Source of the DNA: Devosia faecipullorum
Lineage (GTDB): Bacteria; Pseudomonadota; Alphaproteobacteria; Rhizobiales; Devosiaceae
Direction of reading: 5' to 3'
Assembly: GCF_015158295.1 (NCBI RefSeq)
Contig: NZ_JACDXV010000001.1
Span: 806,001 to 870,000 of the forward strand
DNA length: 64,000 bases
Position numbers and translations under genes: made by a program. Shown piece by piece: positions 30,911 through 40,239 of the stretch. The notes below the pieces were generated by a model, which saw only the letters and a program-made list of their open reading frames with translations, made no database searches and was not told where the DNA came from. Every line of letters starts with the position of its first letter. Position 1 is the stretch's first letter.

Positions 30911-32308
30911 TCAGGTCTGTTCGAAGCGCGCGACAATTGCGCTTACGATGCGCGCCAGCCCGACACCATTGGACCCTTTGATCATGATTGCATCGCCATA
31001 GGCAAGATCGGCGACGATAACGTCTTCGGCTTGTTCAGCCGTTTGCGCATGGCTCGTCACGAGGCCGGCGGGCAGCGCAGAGGCCAGGGCCGCCATGTGC
31101 TGGCCGACCAGATGCACCCGTTCCGCTCCGCTCTCCCGAACCGCATCGGCGAGACCGGCATGGAGCGCATCCGCCTCGGCGCCCAGTTCGCGCATATCGC
31201 CCAGCACCAGCACCTTGCGTCCGCCGCGTGGCTCGATTGCTGCAAAGACCGACAGCGCGGCGACAACTGCCACCGGATTGGCGTTGTAGCTCTCATTGAC
31301 CAGCAATAGCGGCGTATCCACTGGCCCCAAAAGTACCTGTTGACCCCGGCCCGCCTGCGCCCGCAGCCCCGCCAGGGCCCGCAGGGCATCCTCGGGGCGG
31401 ATGCCGGCGACATGGGCAGCGGCCAGCGCCGCAGTGGCATTGGCCAGCATGTGCCGGCCCGCTATCGGCAGATCGAGATCGCAGTGCCGATCCAGATGCT
31501 GCACTTTTGCCGAACTGCGCTCCGCAGAGGATTGTGGATCGAGAATTTGCCAATCGACCCCGCGTGCGAAGCCATAGGTGATGACATTGCCGATATTCGC
31601 CGCTGCCGCCGCATCCAGAAGGAGCGGCAATTGCCCATGGTCGGCATTGATGATGGCGGTGCCACCCGGCTCTACCCCGGAAAAGATCTCGGCCTTGGCG
31701 CGGGCAATCGCCTCGATGCTGCCTAGCCCCTCAAGATGGACCGGCGCGATGGAGGTGATCACGGCCACGTGCGGACGCACCATTTGGCTCAAAGGCCGGA
31801 TTTCCTCCGGCGCGTTCATGCCCATCTCGAAAACGCCGAACTGGGTGTTTGCTGGCATCCGCGCCAGCATCAGCGGCACGCCCCAATGATTGTTGAAACT
31901 TTTGATGGAAGCATGAGTCTGGCCGGCGGCTTCGAACACGACGCGCAAGGCTTCCTTGGTCGTGGTCTTGCCGACGCTGCCGGTCACCCCGACGATCAGC
32001 GCCCGGCTGCGCGCCCGCGCCGCCCGGCCAAGGTCGCGCAATCCACCCAGCGCATCGGCCACGAAAATACGCCCGGGCCCGGCGCTGCACCCCTCGCTGA
32101 CCAGCGCCGCCACGGCGCCATTGGCCAGGGCTGCATCGACAAAATCGTGCCCGTCGAACCGATCACCCTTGATGGCGACGAAGAGGGCATCGGGGCCCAG
32201 TTCGCGGCTATCGATGGAGATTGAATTGATCTCGCGGGCCTCCACGCCCTCGGCCCGCCCGCCGGTGGCATCGAGAATTGCATCGAGGGTGAAAAGGGGA
32301 GTGGTCAT
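30911..32308 (-). CDS. murF: UDP-N-acetylmuramoyl-tripeptide--D-alanyl-D-alanine ligase
   Basis: MurF adds D-Ala-D-Ala to the UDP-MurNAc tripeptide in the cytosol. The 465-residue Mur ligase has an N-terminal UDP-binding domain with the SRELGPDALFVAI motif, the ATP loop VTGSVGKTTTKE, the central domain FEMGMNAPEEI and a C-terminal domain with NESYNANP. The 155-base gap to murE upstream is longer than usual and holds a hairpin at 32336-32356 but no T-tract. Confidence 0.96.
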   Translation of the reverse strand: MTTPLFTLDAILDATGGRAEGVEAREINSISIDSRELGPDALFVAIKGDRFDGHDFVDAALANGAVAALVSEGCSAGPGRIFVADALGGLRDLGRAARARSRALIVGVTGSVGKTTTKEALRVVFEAAGQTHASIKSFNNHWGVPLMLARMPANTQFGVFEMGMNAPEEIRPLSQMVRPHVAVITSIAPVHLEGLGSIEAIARAKAEIFSGVEPGGTAIINADHGQLPLLLDAAAAANIGNVITYGFARGVDWQILDPQSSAERSSAKVQHLDRHCDLDLPIAGRHMLANATAALAAAHVAGIRPEDALRALAGLRAQAGRGQQVLLGPVDTPLLLVNESYNANPVAVVAALSVFAAIEPRGGRKVLVLGDMRELGAEADALHAGLADAVRESGAERVHLVGQHMAALASALPAGLVTSHAQTAEQAEDVIVADLAYGDAIMIKGSNGVGLARIVSAIVARFEQT

Positions 32309-32463
32309 AGCTCTAGCCGCAAACGCGATATGGCGCCCTGCCCCCCATGGGCAGGGTTGGAACCGGGCTGCCTATAGCGCGATGCATGAAGGCGCGCCAA
32401 CATTCTCTCCCCCCTCCGTCACCGGCAAGGTGAGGCCGGAGGCGAGCCGAAGCCGCCGCGCGA

Positions 32464-33906
32464 CTACTTTTTGACAGCCGCCTCGACCACTTCATGGTCG
32501 GAGAAATGATGCTTGGTGGTGCCGATGATCTGGTAGGTTTCGTGCCCCTTGCCCGCAACGAGCAGCACGTCGCCCGGCTGCAAAGCCTGCACGGCCGCCT
32601 CGATTGCCTCTTTGCGGTCGGCAATTTCACTGGCCCCCTTTGCCCCTGCCAGCACTTCCGCCCGGATGGTCGCCGGGTTTTCGGTGCGCGGATTGTCGTC
32701 GGTGACGATCACCACATCGGCAAGCTCGCTGGCAATTTCGCCCATTTGAGGGCGCTTGCCCTTGTCCCGGTCGCCCCCGCAGCCAAACACGACATGCAGC
32801 TTGTTGCTGGCATAGGGGCGAAGGGTCTTGAGCGCCGTGCGCAATGCCTCGGGCTTGTGTGAATAGTCCACGAAAATAGCCGCGCCATCATGTTCGGCCA
32901 CCAGTTCCAGCCGCCCGCGCGCGCCGACCAGCTCGGACAGGGCCGCAAAGGCATCCGCCTTGTCCACACCCGACGACATAGCCAGAGCCGCCGCCACCAG
33001 CGCGTTGGACACCTGGAATTCGCCGGGAATCCGCAGATGAAAGCTGACCTTTTCGCCGATATGGCGAATTTCCACGCGTTGCCCATAGCCTTCGGGCTCG
33101 ATGGAGAGGATTTCGATATAGGCGCCTTCACGCCCCACCGTCAGCAGCGTCGCGCTGGCCGAAAGCGCCGCGAACATGAACTGCTCGTGCTCGGGGTCGT
33201 CCACATTGACGATTGCCGCGCCACCATCGACCAGCAGGTCGGTAAAAAGGCGCAGTTTGGCATTGCGGTATTCATCCATGTCCGCGTGGTAGTCGAGATG
33301 ATCGCGGCTGAGATTGGTAAAGGCGACGGCCTCGAAATGAATCCCGTCCATCCGGTGCTGGTCGAGACCGTGACTGGACGCTTCCAGCGCCACGTGGTCG
33401 ATGCCCTGCGCCTTGAGCGCCCGCATCGCCTGGTGCAGCGTGCGCGAATCCGGTGTCGTCAGCGCCCCGTCTATCCGCCGCTTGGCCGTTTCGATCCCCA
33501 GCGTGCCGATGCTCGCTCCGGCCAGACCCGCATAGGTCCAAATCTGACGCACAAAGGAGGCGACCGAGGTCTTGCCATTGGTTCCGGTGACCGCGACCAG
33601 GATTTCCGGCTGTGGCTCGAAGACCCGCGAAGCGGCGCGCGCATAGGAGGCGCGGGCATCCTTGACCACGATCACCGGCACGCCCGGATCGCCGGGCGGC
33701 GCAATGTCGGTGACAATGGCCAGCGCTCCGCGCTGCACCGCGTCGTTCACAAACTGATTGCCGTGGACCTTGGCGCCCGGCAAGGCGAAGAAAATGTCGC
33801 CCGGCTCGATCCGCCTGCTGTCCGAATTCAGGCCAAAGACAGCGCCAAGACCCTTTTTGGGGCGGGCGCCGGAGCCTTCGAGCAATTGGGTTACACTGAG
33901 TGACAC
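32464..33906 (-). CDS. murE: UDP-N-acetylmuramoyl-L-alanyl-D-glutamate--2,6-diaminopimelate ligase
   Basis: MurE adds the third residue of the stem peptide. The 480-residue protein has the N-terminal DSRRIEPGDIFFALPG motif, ATP loop VTGTNGKTS, the carbamylated-lysine region (YRNAKLRLF) and a C-terminal domain with DDNPRTENP. The DNPR motif marks the meso-diaminopimelate-specific form, as expected for a Gram-negative cell wall. The start is a GTG at 33906 preceded by AAGGATTTGAAGCT. It lies 24 bases after ftsI. Confidence 0.96.
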   Translation of the reverse strand: MSLSVTQLLEGSGARPKKGLGAVFGLNSDSRRIEPGDIFFALPGAKVHGNQFVNDAVQRGALAIVTDIAPPGDPGVPVIVVKDARASYARAASRVFEPQPEILVAVTGTNGKTSVASFVRQIWTYAGLAGASIGTLGIETAKRRIDGALTTPDSRTLHQAMRALKAQGIDHVALEASSHGLDQHRMDGIHFEAVAFTNLSRDHLDYHADMDEYRNAKLRLFTDLLVDGGAAIVNVDDPEHEQFMFAALSASATLLTVGREGAYIEILSIEPEGYGQRVEIRHIGEKVSFHLRIPGEFQVSNALVAAALAMSSGVDKADAFAALSELVGARGRLELVAEHDGAAIFVDYSHKPEALRTALKTLRPYASNKLHVVFGCGGDRDKGKRPQMGEIASELADVVIVTDDNPRTENPATIRAEVLAGAKGASEIADRKEAIEAAVQALQPGDVLLVAGKGHETYQIIGTTKHHFSDHEVVEAAVKK

Positions 33907-33930
33907 AGCTTCAAATCCTTCTGGATCGAA

Positions 33931-35640
33931 CTAACGGAGAATGGGTGGAACAATCTGACGATCCAGCGCTTCGCTGAAGTCAGGTGCAATCCCCAACATG
34001 GGCGCCACGCGCTGGATCAACCGGCCGGTAATAGCGCCCGCGTTCCAACCCGCAGTGGTGCCCGATTGCGGATTTTCCGCCTTGGGCTCATCCACCATGA
34101 TGACGATGGCATAGCGAGGATTGTCCAGCGGAAAAGCCGAGGCAAAGAAATTCGTGACCTTGCTGGAGGAATATCGGCCATCGACCACCTTTTCAGCGGT
34201 GCCGGTCTTGCCCCCGGCGCGATAGCCCTGCGCCGCCCTGTTCATCTGTGAACCCGAGCCTTCCAGGGCGTTGAGACGCATCAGGTAGCGCATGGAATCG
34301 CTCGTCTGCGGCGAGACGACCCGCTCATAGGAGGCTTCCGCTTCCGCGGCGTCGCGCTTGTAAAGGGTCGGCGCGATGTAATTGCCGCCATTCACCAGCG
34401 CGCCATAGGCAGCGACCATGTGCAGGGGCGACACCGACAAGCCATGCCCGAAGGATGCCGTCGCCGCTCCGACCTCCGAAAGCGACTTGGGCACGGTGGG
34501 CACGCGCATTTCCGGCAGCTCGAACGACACGCGCTCATCGAATTTCATTCGGCTCAGAAACTCGCGGAAATTGTCCTTGCCCATGGCCTGCATGATGCGG
34601 ATCGTGCCGATATTGGACGAGTATTTATAGACCTCGGGCAGGCTCAGGATGCGGTGCTTGCCGTGAAAGTCGTCGATCGTGTAGCGGCCGAAGCGGATGC
34701 CGTAGCGAGCGTCGAGCTGGTCGGTCACCCGCACCGATCCGCTATCCAGCGCCCCGGCAATGGTGATGGTCTTGAAGATCGAACCCGGCTCGAAAATGCC
34801 TGAGGTAATCCGGTTGAACGTATCCTTGACCAGGGCGCTGGCCGGCTCGTTCGGGTTGAAATCGGGCAAGGATGCCAGCGCGATAACCTCGCCGGTATAG
34901 ATGTCGGTCATCACCCCGGCTGCGGCAATCGCCTGATAGCGGGTCATGGCGTCCATGAGCTGATCGTGCAGCACATGCTGCACCCGCATATCCACCGACA
35001 ATTCCACCGGTGTCAGCGCATTGCCCCGCGCCAGACCAAGTTCCTGCAACAATGCGATGGATTCGCTGTCCATGTGCCGCTCGATGCCGGCAATGCCCTG
35101 ATTGTCCACATTGGTGGAGCCCAGAATATGCGCGGCCTCGTTCATGCCCGGATAGAAGCGCTTGGATTCAGTGATGAAGTCGATGCCGGGTATGCCCAAC
35201 CGCATCACCTGTTCCTGCACCGCCGGCGTCAGTTCACGCCGTACCCAGACGAAACCCTGATCGCCGGTCAGCCTGTTGCGCAGCCAGGTTTCGTTGAGAT
35301 CGGGCAGCACGGTGCGCAGCTTTTGTACCGCCTCCTCGACATCAATGATGCGGCGCGGCTCGGCATAGAGGGAGGGCACGCGAATATCGACGGCCATTTC
35401 CAGCCCGTTCCGGTCCAGAATCGGCGGACGACTGGCCTGGATGGCGTCGCGGGTCTGCCCCTCGATGGTCTGGTCGGTCTCGACCATGCCCAATTGAACC
35501 AGACGCCCCCCCACAAGAGAAAAACCGATCAGGACGCCGAGTATCATCCAGCGGATGCGCGCCTGCGTGAGGTTGCCGCGCTGCTTGCGCGCACCGTCCA
35601 GGGCGATTGTGGGCGAAAAACCTTCGCTGGCCAGGGCCAT
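33931..35640 (-). CDS. ftsI: penicillin-binding protein 3 / FtsI, septal transpeptidase
   Basis: This class B penicillin-binding protein crosslinks septal peptidoglycan. The 569-residue protein has a short cytoplasmic tail, one membrane helix (about 32-50, RWMILGVLIGFSLVGG), a pedestal domain and a transpeptidase domain with all three active-site motifs: SIFK (catalytic Ser), SSN and KTGT. The ATG at 35640 shares one base with the ftsL stop; a GTG one codon earlier is also possible. It is coupled to ftsL and shares its transcript with rsmH. Confidence 0.96.
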   Translation of the reverse strand: MALASEGFSPTIALDGARKQRGNLTQARIRWMILGVLIGFSLVGGRLVQLGMVETDQTIEGQTRDAIQASRPPILDRNGLEMAVDIRVPSLYAEPRRIIDVEEAVQKLRTVLPDLNETWLRNRLTGDQGFVWVRRELTPAVQEQVMRLGIPGIDFITESKRFYPGMNEAAHILGSTNVDNQGIAGIERHMDSESIALLQELGLARGNALTPVELSVDMRVQHVLHDQLMDAMTRYQAIAAAGVMTDIYTGEVIALASLPDFNPNEPASALVKDTFNRITSGIFEPGSIFKTITIAGALDSGSVRVTDQLDARYGIRFGRYTIDDFHGKHRILSLPEVYKYSSNIGTIRIMQAMGKDNFREFLSRMKFDERVSFELPEMRVPTVPKSLSEVGAATASFGHGLSVSPLHMVAAYGALVNGGNYIAPTLYKRDAAEAEASYERVVSPQTSDSMRYLMRLNALEGSGSQMNRAAQGYRAGGKTGTAEKVVDGRYSSSKVTNFFASAFPLDNPRYAIVIMVDEPKAENPQSGTTAGWNAGAITGRLIQRVAPMLGIAPDFSEALDRQIVPPILR

Positions 35641-36023
35641 CACTCGATCCCCTCAAGTTCAAGAATTGCGTCGATGGGGTCGATACCCTGGGCAATGGCC
35701 TGAAACAGGGCGTCCATGGCCGCGCTGTCCGGCTTGGCGGGGCGCATGGGCAGGGCTGCGAAGGAGCCGAACTGTTCCTGTTTCACCGGCGCGATCAGCA
35801 ATTCCGCCTCATGGCGGCGCACGATGGGATCGATATGGCCGGGCTGGTTCAGCACCGCCCAATCGGCCTTAAGCAGAGACAGCGCGCCCTCCTGCTCGGC
35901 GATCTTCACCACCAGAGCCGTCCGTTCGGCAGCGGTCCCCTCGATGGAGAACTTGAGCGCATAGACGCTGGCCAGCATGACAATGGAGACGACGATCAAA
36001 AAGATATTGATATTGCGGATCAT
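35640..36023 (-). CDS. ftsL: cell division protein FtsL
   Basis: This small bitopic divisome protein is 127 residues long, with a single N-terminal membrane helix (about 2-22, IRNINIFLIVVSIVMLASVYA) followed by a coiled coil (ERTALVVKIAEQEGALSLLKADWAVL split over about 33-62) and a soluble tail. The identification relies on topology, size and position between rsmH and ftsI as much as on sequence, since FtsL diverges quickly. It overlaps both neighbours by a few bases. Confidence 0.9.
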   Translation of the reverse strand: MIRNINIFLIVVSIVMLASVYALKFSIEGTAAERTALVVKIAEQEGALSLLKADWAVLNQPGHIDPIVRRHEAELLIAPVKQEQFGSFAALPMRPAKPDSAAMDALFQAIAQGIDPIDAILELEGIE

Positions 36024-37021
36024 TGCGTCCCCCCGATTGCCGGAACGCCAAGGCCACGCATCTGCACAGGCCGCGCCGGCTCGGCTGTACGGACCGCGCT
36101 GCGCAGCACGGCAGAACGCGCGCGCGGATTGGTCGCCAGCTCCGCCGCCCCCGCCTTGACCGCCTTTGCCACGCGCTGCCAGCGGCGCGGCGCGCTCTCG
36201 GCTTGCGGCAGATGCCTGGACATGGCCGGGCCGCCCTTGTCGGGGTCGAAAAACCGTTTAACGATCCGGTCTTCCAGCGAATGAAAACTCACCACGGCCA
36301 GCGTGCCGCCTTCACCCAGCAGCCGTTCGGCGGCGAACAGGCCCTCGACCAATTGGTCGAACTCGCCATTGACGGCGATGCGCAGGGCCTGGAAGGAGCG
36401 CGTCGCCGGATGGGCATCGCCCGGCTTGCGCCCGATGGCCTTTTCAACGATCCGCGCCAATTGCAACGTCGTGCGGATCGGCTCCTGCTGTCGCGCCGCG
36501 ACGATGAATTGCGCGATGCGGCGCGACTTGCGCTCCTCCCCGAAGGCATAGAGCAGGTTGGCCAGGTCTTCGGCGTCGAGATCGTTGACCAGATCGGCGG
36601 CGCTGGGCCCCGAACGGCTCATGCGCATATCGAGCGGCCCGTCCCGCATGAAGGAAAAACCGCGCTCGGCTTCGTCAAGCTGCATCGAGGAGACGCCGAT
36701 ATCCAGCACGACCGCATCGACCGGCCCATGACTGGCGGCCAGATCGTCCAGTTCGGAAAAAGTGCCCGCGACGAAATTGAACCGGTCGGAAAATTCTTCC
36801 TTGAGGGCCGCTGCATAAGGCAGAACCGATGGATCGCGGTCAATTCCGATGACCTGCGCGCCCGCCTTGAGCAAGGCGCGCGAATAGCCGCCGGCTCCAA
36901 AGGTGCCATCGACGATGATACTGCCAGTCTCTGGCGACAGGGCCGCCAGAACCTCATCGAGCAGGACAGGAACATGAGGCCCGTCCGCCGCCTCGGTTTC
37001 GGGCAGGGATGGCTTGCCCAT
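36020..37021 (-). CDS. rsmH: 16S rRNA m4C1402 methyltransferase RsmH
   Basis: RsmH (MraW) methylates C1402 of 16S rRNA. The 333-residue protein has the N-terminal HVPVLLDEVLAAL motif, SAM motif GTFGAGGYSRALL, acidic GIDRDPS, VLDIGVSSMQLDEAERGFSF and the C-terminal VVSFHSLEDRIVKRFF. The ATG at 37021 has GGAG 11 bases upstream; the ATG at 37048 is in frame but lacks a ribosome-binding site. It is the first gene of the cluster, without the usual mraZ in front, and diverges from a sensor kinase gene. Confidence 0.96.
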   Translation of the reverse strand: MGKPSLPETEAADGPHVPVLLDEVLAALSPETGSIIVDGTFGAGGYSRALLKAGAQVIGIDRDPSVLPYAAALKEEFSDRFNFVAGTFSELDDLAASHGPVDAVVLDIGVSSMQLDEAERGFSFMRDGPLDMRMSRSGPSAADLVNDLDAEDLANLLYAFGEERKSRRIAQFIVAARQQEPIRTTLQLARIVEKAIGRKPGDAHPATRSFQALRIAVNGEFDQLVEGLFAAERLLGEGGTLAVVSFHSLEDRIVKRFFDPDKGGPAMSRHLPQAESAPRRWQRVAKAVKAGAAELATNPRARSAVLRSAVRTAEPARPVQMRGLGVPAIGGTQ

Positions 37022-37219
37022 ATCCGCCACAACTCCACTCCCGGCCATTGCCGGTTACATAAACTCCGGCGCAATTTGCCATGCCGACGCTTAACATTCT
37101 GTTTCCCATTTCCGAGGCGTGAAAAGAGGTTCGCGGCAGCCAAATCCCTGTGCTTTACTGGGGGCATATTGCCCTTGCCCCCGCTTCAGGCGATTAAGGC
37201 AGACAGAAACGAGGTGCCT

Positions 37220-38713
37220 ATGCCGATAACCAGCAAGACCTTCGTACGTTCAACAGCTCTGCTGCTCTTTGTCGGCCTGCTCGCGCTGCTATCCATTGTG
37301 GGCACCACGCTTTGGCTGGTGGAGCGCACCCAAGTCTATTTCAACGAAGTGATCGAGGCACGCACCGTCCGCGCCGTGGCGGTGGATCTGCGCGCCCTGG
37401 TTCAGGATGCCGAGACCAGCCAGAGGGGCTATATCATCACTCTGGAGCAATCCTATCTTCAGCCCTACGAGGAAGCTCTGCCGCAGATCGAGGACACGCT
37501 CCGTCATCTCGAAGAGGTGCTGAAGACTGAGCCCAGGGCCGCCGAGCCATTGCGGCAATTGCGCCGGGACATCGCGATCAAGCTCGAGGAAATGGCCCTT
37601 ACTCTTTCGCTGGCCCACGAGAATCGGCGCGCCGAAGCTATGGCGATCATTCGCGAGGACACCGGCAAGGAGGCCATGGACCGCTCGCGCCAGTTCTTTG
37701 CCGCAGCAATCGAAGCCGCCGACACGCGGCTAACTGAAGGCGCGGAGTCCCAGCGCAGTACGGCGAACCTGCTGCGTCTCGTTTCGCTGATCGGCGGCAT
37801 CGTCATTCTTGCCGTGGTCGGCGGCGCCATCTGGGCGGTGCTGAACTACACCCAGGCGCTGAATCAGGCGCGCCGCGCCGTGGAACACGCCAATACCAGC
37901 CTTGAAGACCGCGTGCAGGAAAGAACCAACGATCTTTTCCGCGCCAATGAGGAAATCCAGCGTTTCGCCTATATCGTCACCCATGACCTGCGCGCGCCCC
38001 TGGTCAACATCATGGGCTTTACCAGCGAACTGGAAAACAGCGTCGGGGCGGTAAAAGCCTATATAGAAACGCAACCCGAAACCGACAACCCGCTCGCCTC
38101 CGAAGCGCGTCTTGCCGCCATCGAGGATCTGCCCGAAGCCGTCACGTTCATCCGCGCCGCAACCCGCAAGATGGACGGACTGATCAACGCCATCCTCAAG
38201 ATTTCCCGCGAAGGCCGCCGTAAACTGAAGCCCGAGCCGGTCGATCTTCGCGAAATCGCCGATTCTGGCGCGGCCGCGCTTCATCATCAATTGGCCGAGA
38301 ATGGCGGCGAAATCGCCACCGACATCCGTATCGGCAAGATCGTTACCGACAAGCTGTCCATCGAGCAGGTCTTGGGCAACATACTGGATAATGCCGTCAA
38401 GTATCAGCAGCCGGGCCGCCCGCTAAGGGTCAATGTCAGCGCCCGGCACCTGCCGGGGGACAGGGTTTTGATCGAGGTCGAGGACAATGGCCGCGGCATT
38501 GCCGAAACCGACCAGGAGCGGGTTTTCGAGCTTTTCCGCCGCTCCGGCTCCCAGACGCATCCCGGAGAAGGCATTGGCCTTGCACATGTGCGCACCATGG
38601 CACGCAGCCTCGGCGGCGACGTCACCTTGACCTCGACCTTTGGCCAAGGCACCACTTTCACAATCAACCTGCCGCGCGACCTGCGGTATTACCTGGGGAG
38701 TGCCTCGGCATGA
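37220..38713 (+). CDS. CHASE3-domain sensor histidine kinase
   Basis: This 497-residue membrane kinase has two helices (about 12-34 and 184-210) flanking a periplasmic CHASE3 domain, recognised by ETSQRGYIITLEQSYLQPY near residue 65-83. It continues with a coiled coil, a HisKA domain with the phosphorylated His255 in YIVTHDLRAPL, and an HATPase domain with N box ILDNAVKY and G boxes DNGRGI and GEGIGLAHV. The ATG at 37220 follows GAGG. Its stop overlaps the start of the receiver gene by four bases. The layout (kinase plus Rcp1-type receiver) resembles phytochrome-like or CHASE3 signalling pairs. The signal is unknown. Confidence 0.92.
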   Translation: MPITSKTFVRSTALLLFVGLLALLSIVGTTLWLVERTQVYFNEVIEARTVRAVAVDLRALVQDAETSQRGYIITLEQSYLQPYEEALPQIEDTLRHLEEVLKTEPRAAEPLRQLRRDIAIKLEEMALTLSLAHENRRAEAMAIIREDTGKEAMDRSRQFFAAAIEAADTRLTEGAESQRSTANLLRLVSLIGGIVILAVVGGAIWAVLNYTQALNQARRAVEHANTSLEDRVQERTNDLFRANEEIQRFAYIVTHDLRAPLVNIMGFTSELENSVGAVKAYIETQPETDNPLASEARLAAIEDLPEAVTFIRAATRKMDGLINAILKISREGRRKLKPEPVDLREIADSGAAALHHQLAENGGEIATDIRIGKIVTDKLSIEQVLGNILDNAVKYQQPGRPLRVNVSARHLPGDRVLIEVEDNGRGIAETDQERVFELFRRSGSQTHPGEGIGLAHVRTMARSLGGDVTLTSTFGQGTTFTINLPRDLRYYLGSASA

Positions 38714-39153
38714 ACAACGCCCGTCCGGTCACCATCATCATGATCGAGGACGATGAGGGACACGCCCGCCTCATCGAAAAGAACATTCGCCGCGCCGGGG
38801 TTGCCAACGAAATCGTGCCCTTTGCCAATGGCACTGATGCGCTGGCCTATCTGTTCGGCGACGATGGCTCCGGCTCGATCAACAAGGGGCGCCAATTGCT
38901 GGTGCTGCTCGACCTCAACCTGCCCGACATGACCGGCATCGATATTCTCGAAAGGGTAAAGGCCAACGAGCATACCCGCCGTTCGCCCGTCGTGGTCCTG
39001 ACCACCACCGACGACCAGGGCGAAATACAGCGCTGCTACGATCTTGGCGCCAATGTCTACATTACCAAGCCGGTGGACTACGACGGCTTCGCGAACGCCA
39101 TCAAGCAACTGGGTCTTTTCTTCTCCGTCATGCAGATACCTGAGGCCGAATAA
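38710..39153 (+). CDS. single-domain response regulator (Rcp1-like)
   Basis: This is a 147-residue stand-alone receiver with acidic pocket IEDDEGH, phosphoacceptor Asp68 in LLDLNLPDMTG, the switch Thr in VVLTTTDD and the conserved Lys in YITKPVD. It has no output domain, so it must pass phosphate or act by protein contact. Inserted residues around SGSINKG are typical of the Rcp1 group that pairs with CHASE3 or phytochrome kinases. It is translationally coupled to the kinase upstream and lies six bases before the next gene. Confidence 0.92.
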   Translation: MNNARPVTIIMIEDDEGHARLIEKNIRRAGVANEIVPFANGTDALAYLFGDDGSGSINKGRQLLVLLDLNLPDMTGIDILERVKANEHTRRSPVVVLTTTDDQGEIQRCYDLGANVYITKPVDYDGFANAIKQLGLFFSVMQIPEAE

Positions 39154-39159
39154 TCCGTC

Positions 39160-40191
39160 ATGCCGAACAGAACGCCACATGTGCTTTACATCGACGACGA
39201 TCCGGGCCTGACCCGGCTGGTGGAAAAGGCCATGCAGCGGCGCGGCTATCTCTTCAGCCAGGCGGATAGTGCCGAAGCCGGGCTGGAAATCATGCGGCGG
39301 GAGGGCATCGATGTGGTCGCGCTCGACCACAACCTGCCCACCGGCACGGGTCTGGACCTGCTCAAGGGCATGGAAAATCTGGAAGACAGGCCCGCCGTGG
39401 TCTATGTCACCGGTTCCGCCGAAATGTCGATTGCGGTTGCCGCGCTCAAGGCCGGCGCGACCGATTTCGTCCCCAAATCAGGCACCGAGGAGTTCATGGA
39501 ACTGCTCGGTGCCGCCATCGACCATGCCATCGCCCATGTTCGCCTCAACCGGGCCAAGGCGGCGGCGGAGCGCGAGATGCAGGAGGCCCGCGAGCGCGCC
39601 GAAATGCTGCTTGGGGAAGTCAATCACCGCGTCGCCAATTCCCTCGCCATGGTCGCCGCCCTGGTCGGCCTGCAAGCCAATGCCGTGGAAGACCAGGAAG
39701 CCAAGCGCGCCCTCAGCGAAACCCAGGCGCGTATTCAGGCAATCGCCGGCGTGCACCGCCACCTCTACACATCCGACGACACCCGCTGGGTGCAGATCGC
39801 CGACTATCTCAACGGCCTCGTCGGCGAACTCGAAACCTCCATGCAGTCGGAGGACCGCACCGCGTCCATCATGGTCAGGGTGGAGAGCTTTCCCCTGCCC
39901 ACCGACAAGGTGGCGTCGCTCGGCGTTATCGTCACCGAACTGGTCACCAATGCGCTCAAATATGCCTATGTTGATCGTGACCCTGGGGAGGTCCGGATAT
40001 TCCTGAACCGGGAGGGCGATCAGGTCCGACTGGTGGTGGAAGACGATGGTGTCGGCTGGAGGGGTATCGGCAAGCCGCAGGGCACGGGCCTGGGCAGCCG
40101 CATCGTCAAGGCCATGGCCCATAGTCTCGATGCCGAGATCGCCTATGGCGATGGGCCGGGCACCAGGGTGTTGTTCACCTTCGCCGCCTGA
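39160..40191 (+). CDS. receiver-HisKA_2 hybrid histidine kinase
   Basis: This 343-residue soluble protein has an N-terminal receiver domain (about 8-120; DDD pocket, phosphoacceptor Asp56 in [12 protein letters not shown]). A short coiled coil leads to a HisKA_2 dimerisation domain with the probable phosphorylated His156 in [18 protein letters not shown], followed by an HATPase domain ([30 protein letters not shown]). HisKA_2/HWE kinases with a receiver at the N-terminus are common in Hyphomicrobiales. It is the third gene of an apparent phosphorelay operon and could accept phosphate from the kinase at 37220. Confidence 0.9.
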   Translation: MPNRTPHVLYIDDDPGLTRLVEKAMQRRGYLFSQADSAEAGLEIMRREGIDVVALDHNLPTGTGLDLLKGMENLEDRPAVVYVTGSAEMSIAVAALKAGATDFVPKSGTEEFMELLGAAIDHAIAHVRLNRAKAAAEREMQEARERAEMLLGEVNHRVANSLAMVAALVGLQANAVEDQEAKRALSETQARIQAIAGVHRHLYTSDDTRWVQIADYLNGLVGELETSMQSEDRTASIMVRVESFPLPTDKVASLGVIVTELVTNALKYAYVDRDPGEVRIFLNREGDQVRLVVEDDGVGWRGIGKPQGTGLGSRIVKAMAHSLDAEIAYGDGPGTRVLFTFAA

Positions 40192-40203
40192 ACCTGCCAC
40201 CAA

Positions 40204-40232
40204 CGAAAAACGGCCGGGAAAGTCCCGGCCGT
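40204..40232 (-). terminator. Rho-independent terminator (minus strand)
   Basis: A perfect 10-bp stem (ACGGCCGGGA at 40210-40219, TCCCGGCCGT at 40223-40232) with a 3-base loop is followed on the minus strand by TTTTTCGTT. It ends the spermidine-pathway transcript 8 bases after its last stop codon. Confidence 0.93.
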
Positions 40233-40239
40233 CAGATCA

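Noticed and set aside
32309..32463. Hairpin CCCTGCC/GGCAGGG between murF and murE as a terminator
   Set aside because: It lacks a T-tract on either side. The genes are in one direction and probably co-transcribed, so it was not listed as a terminator.
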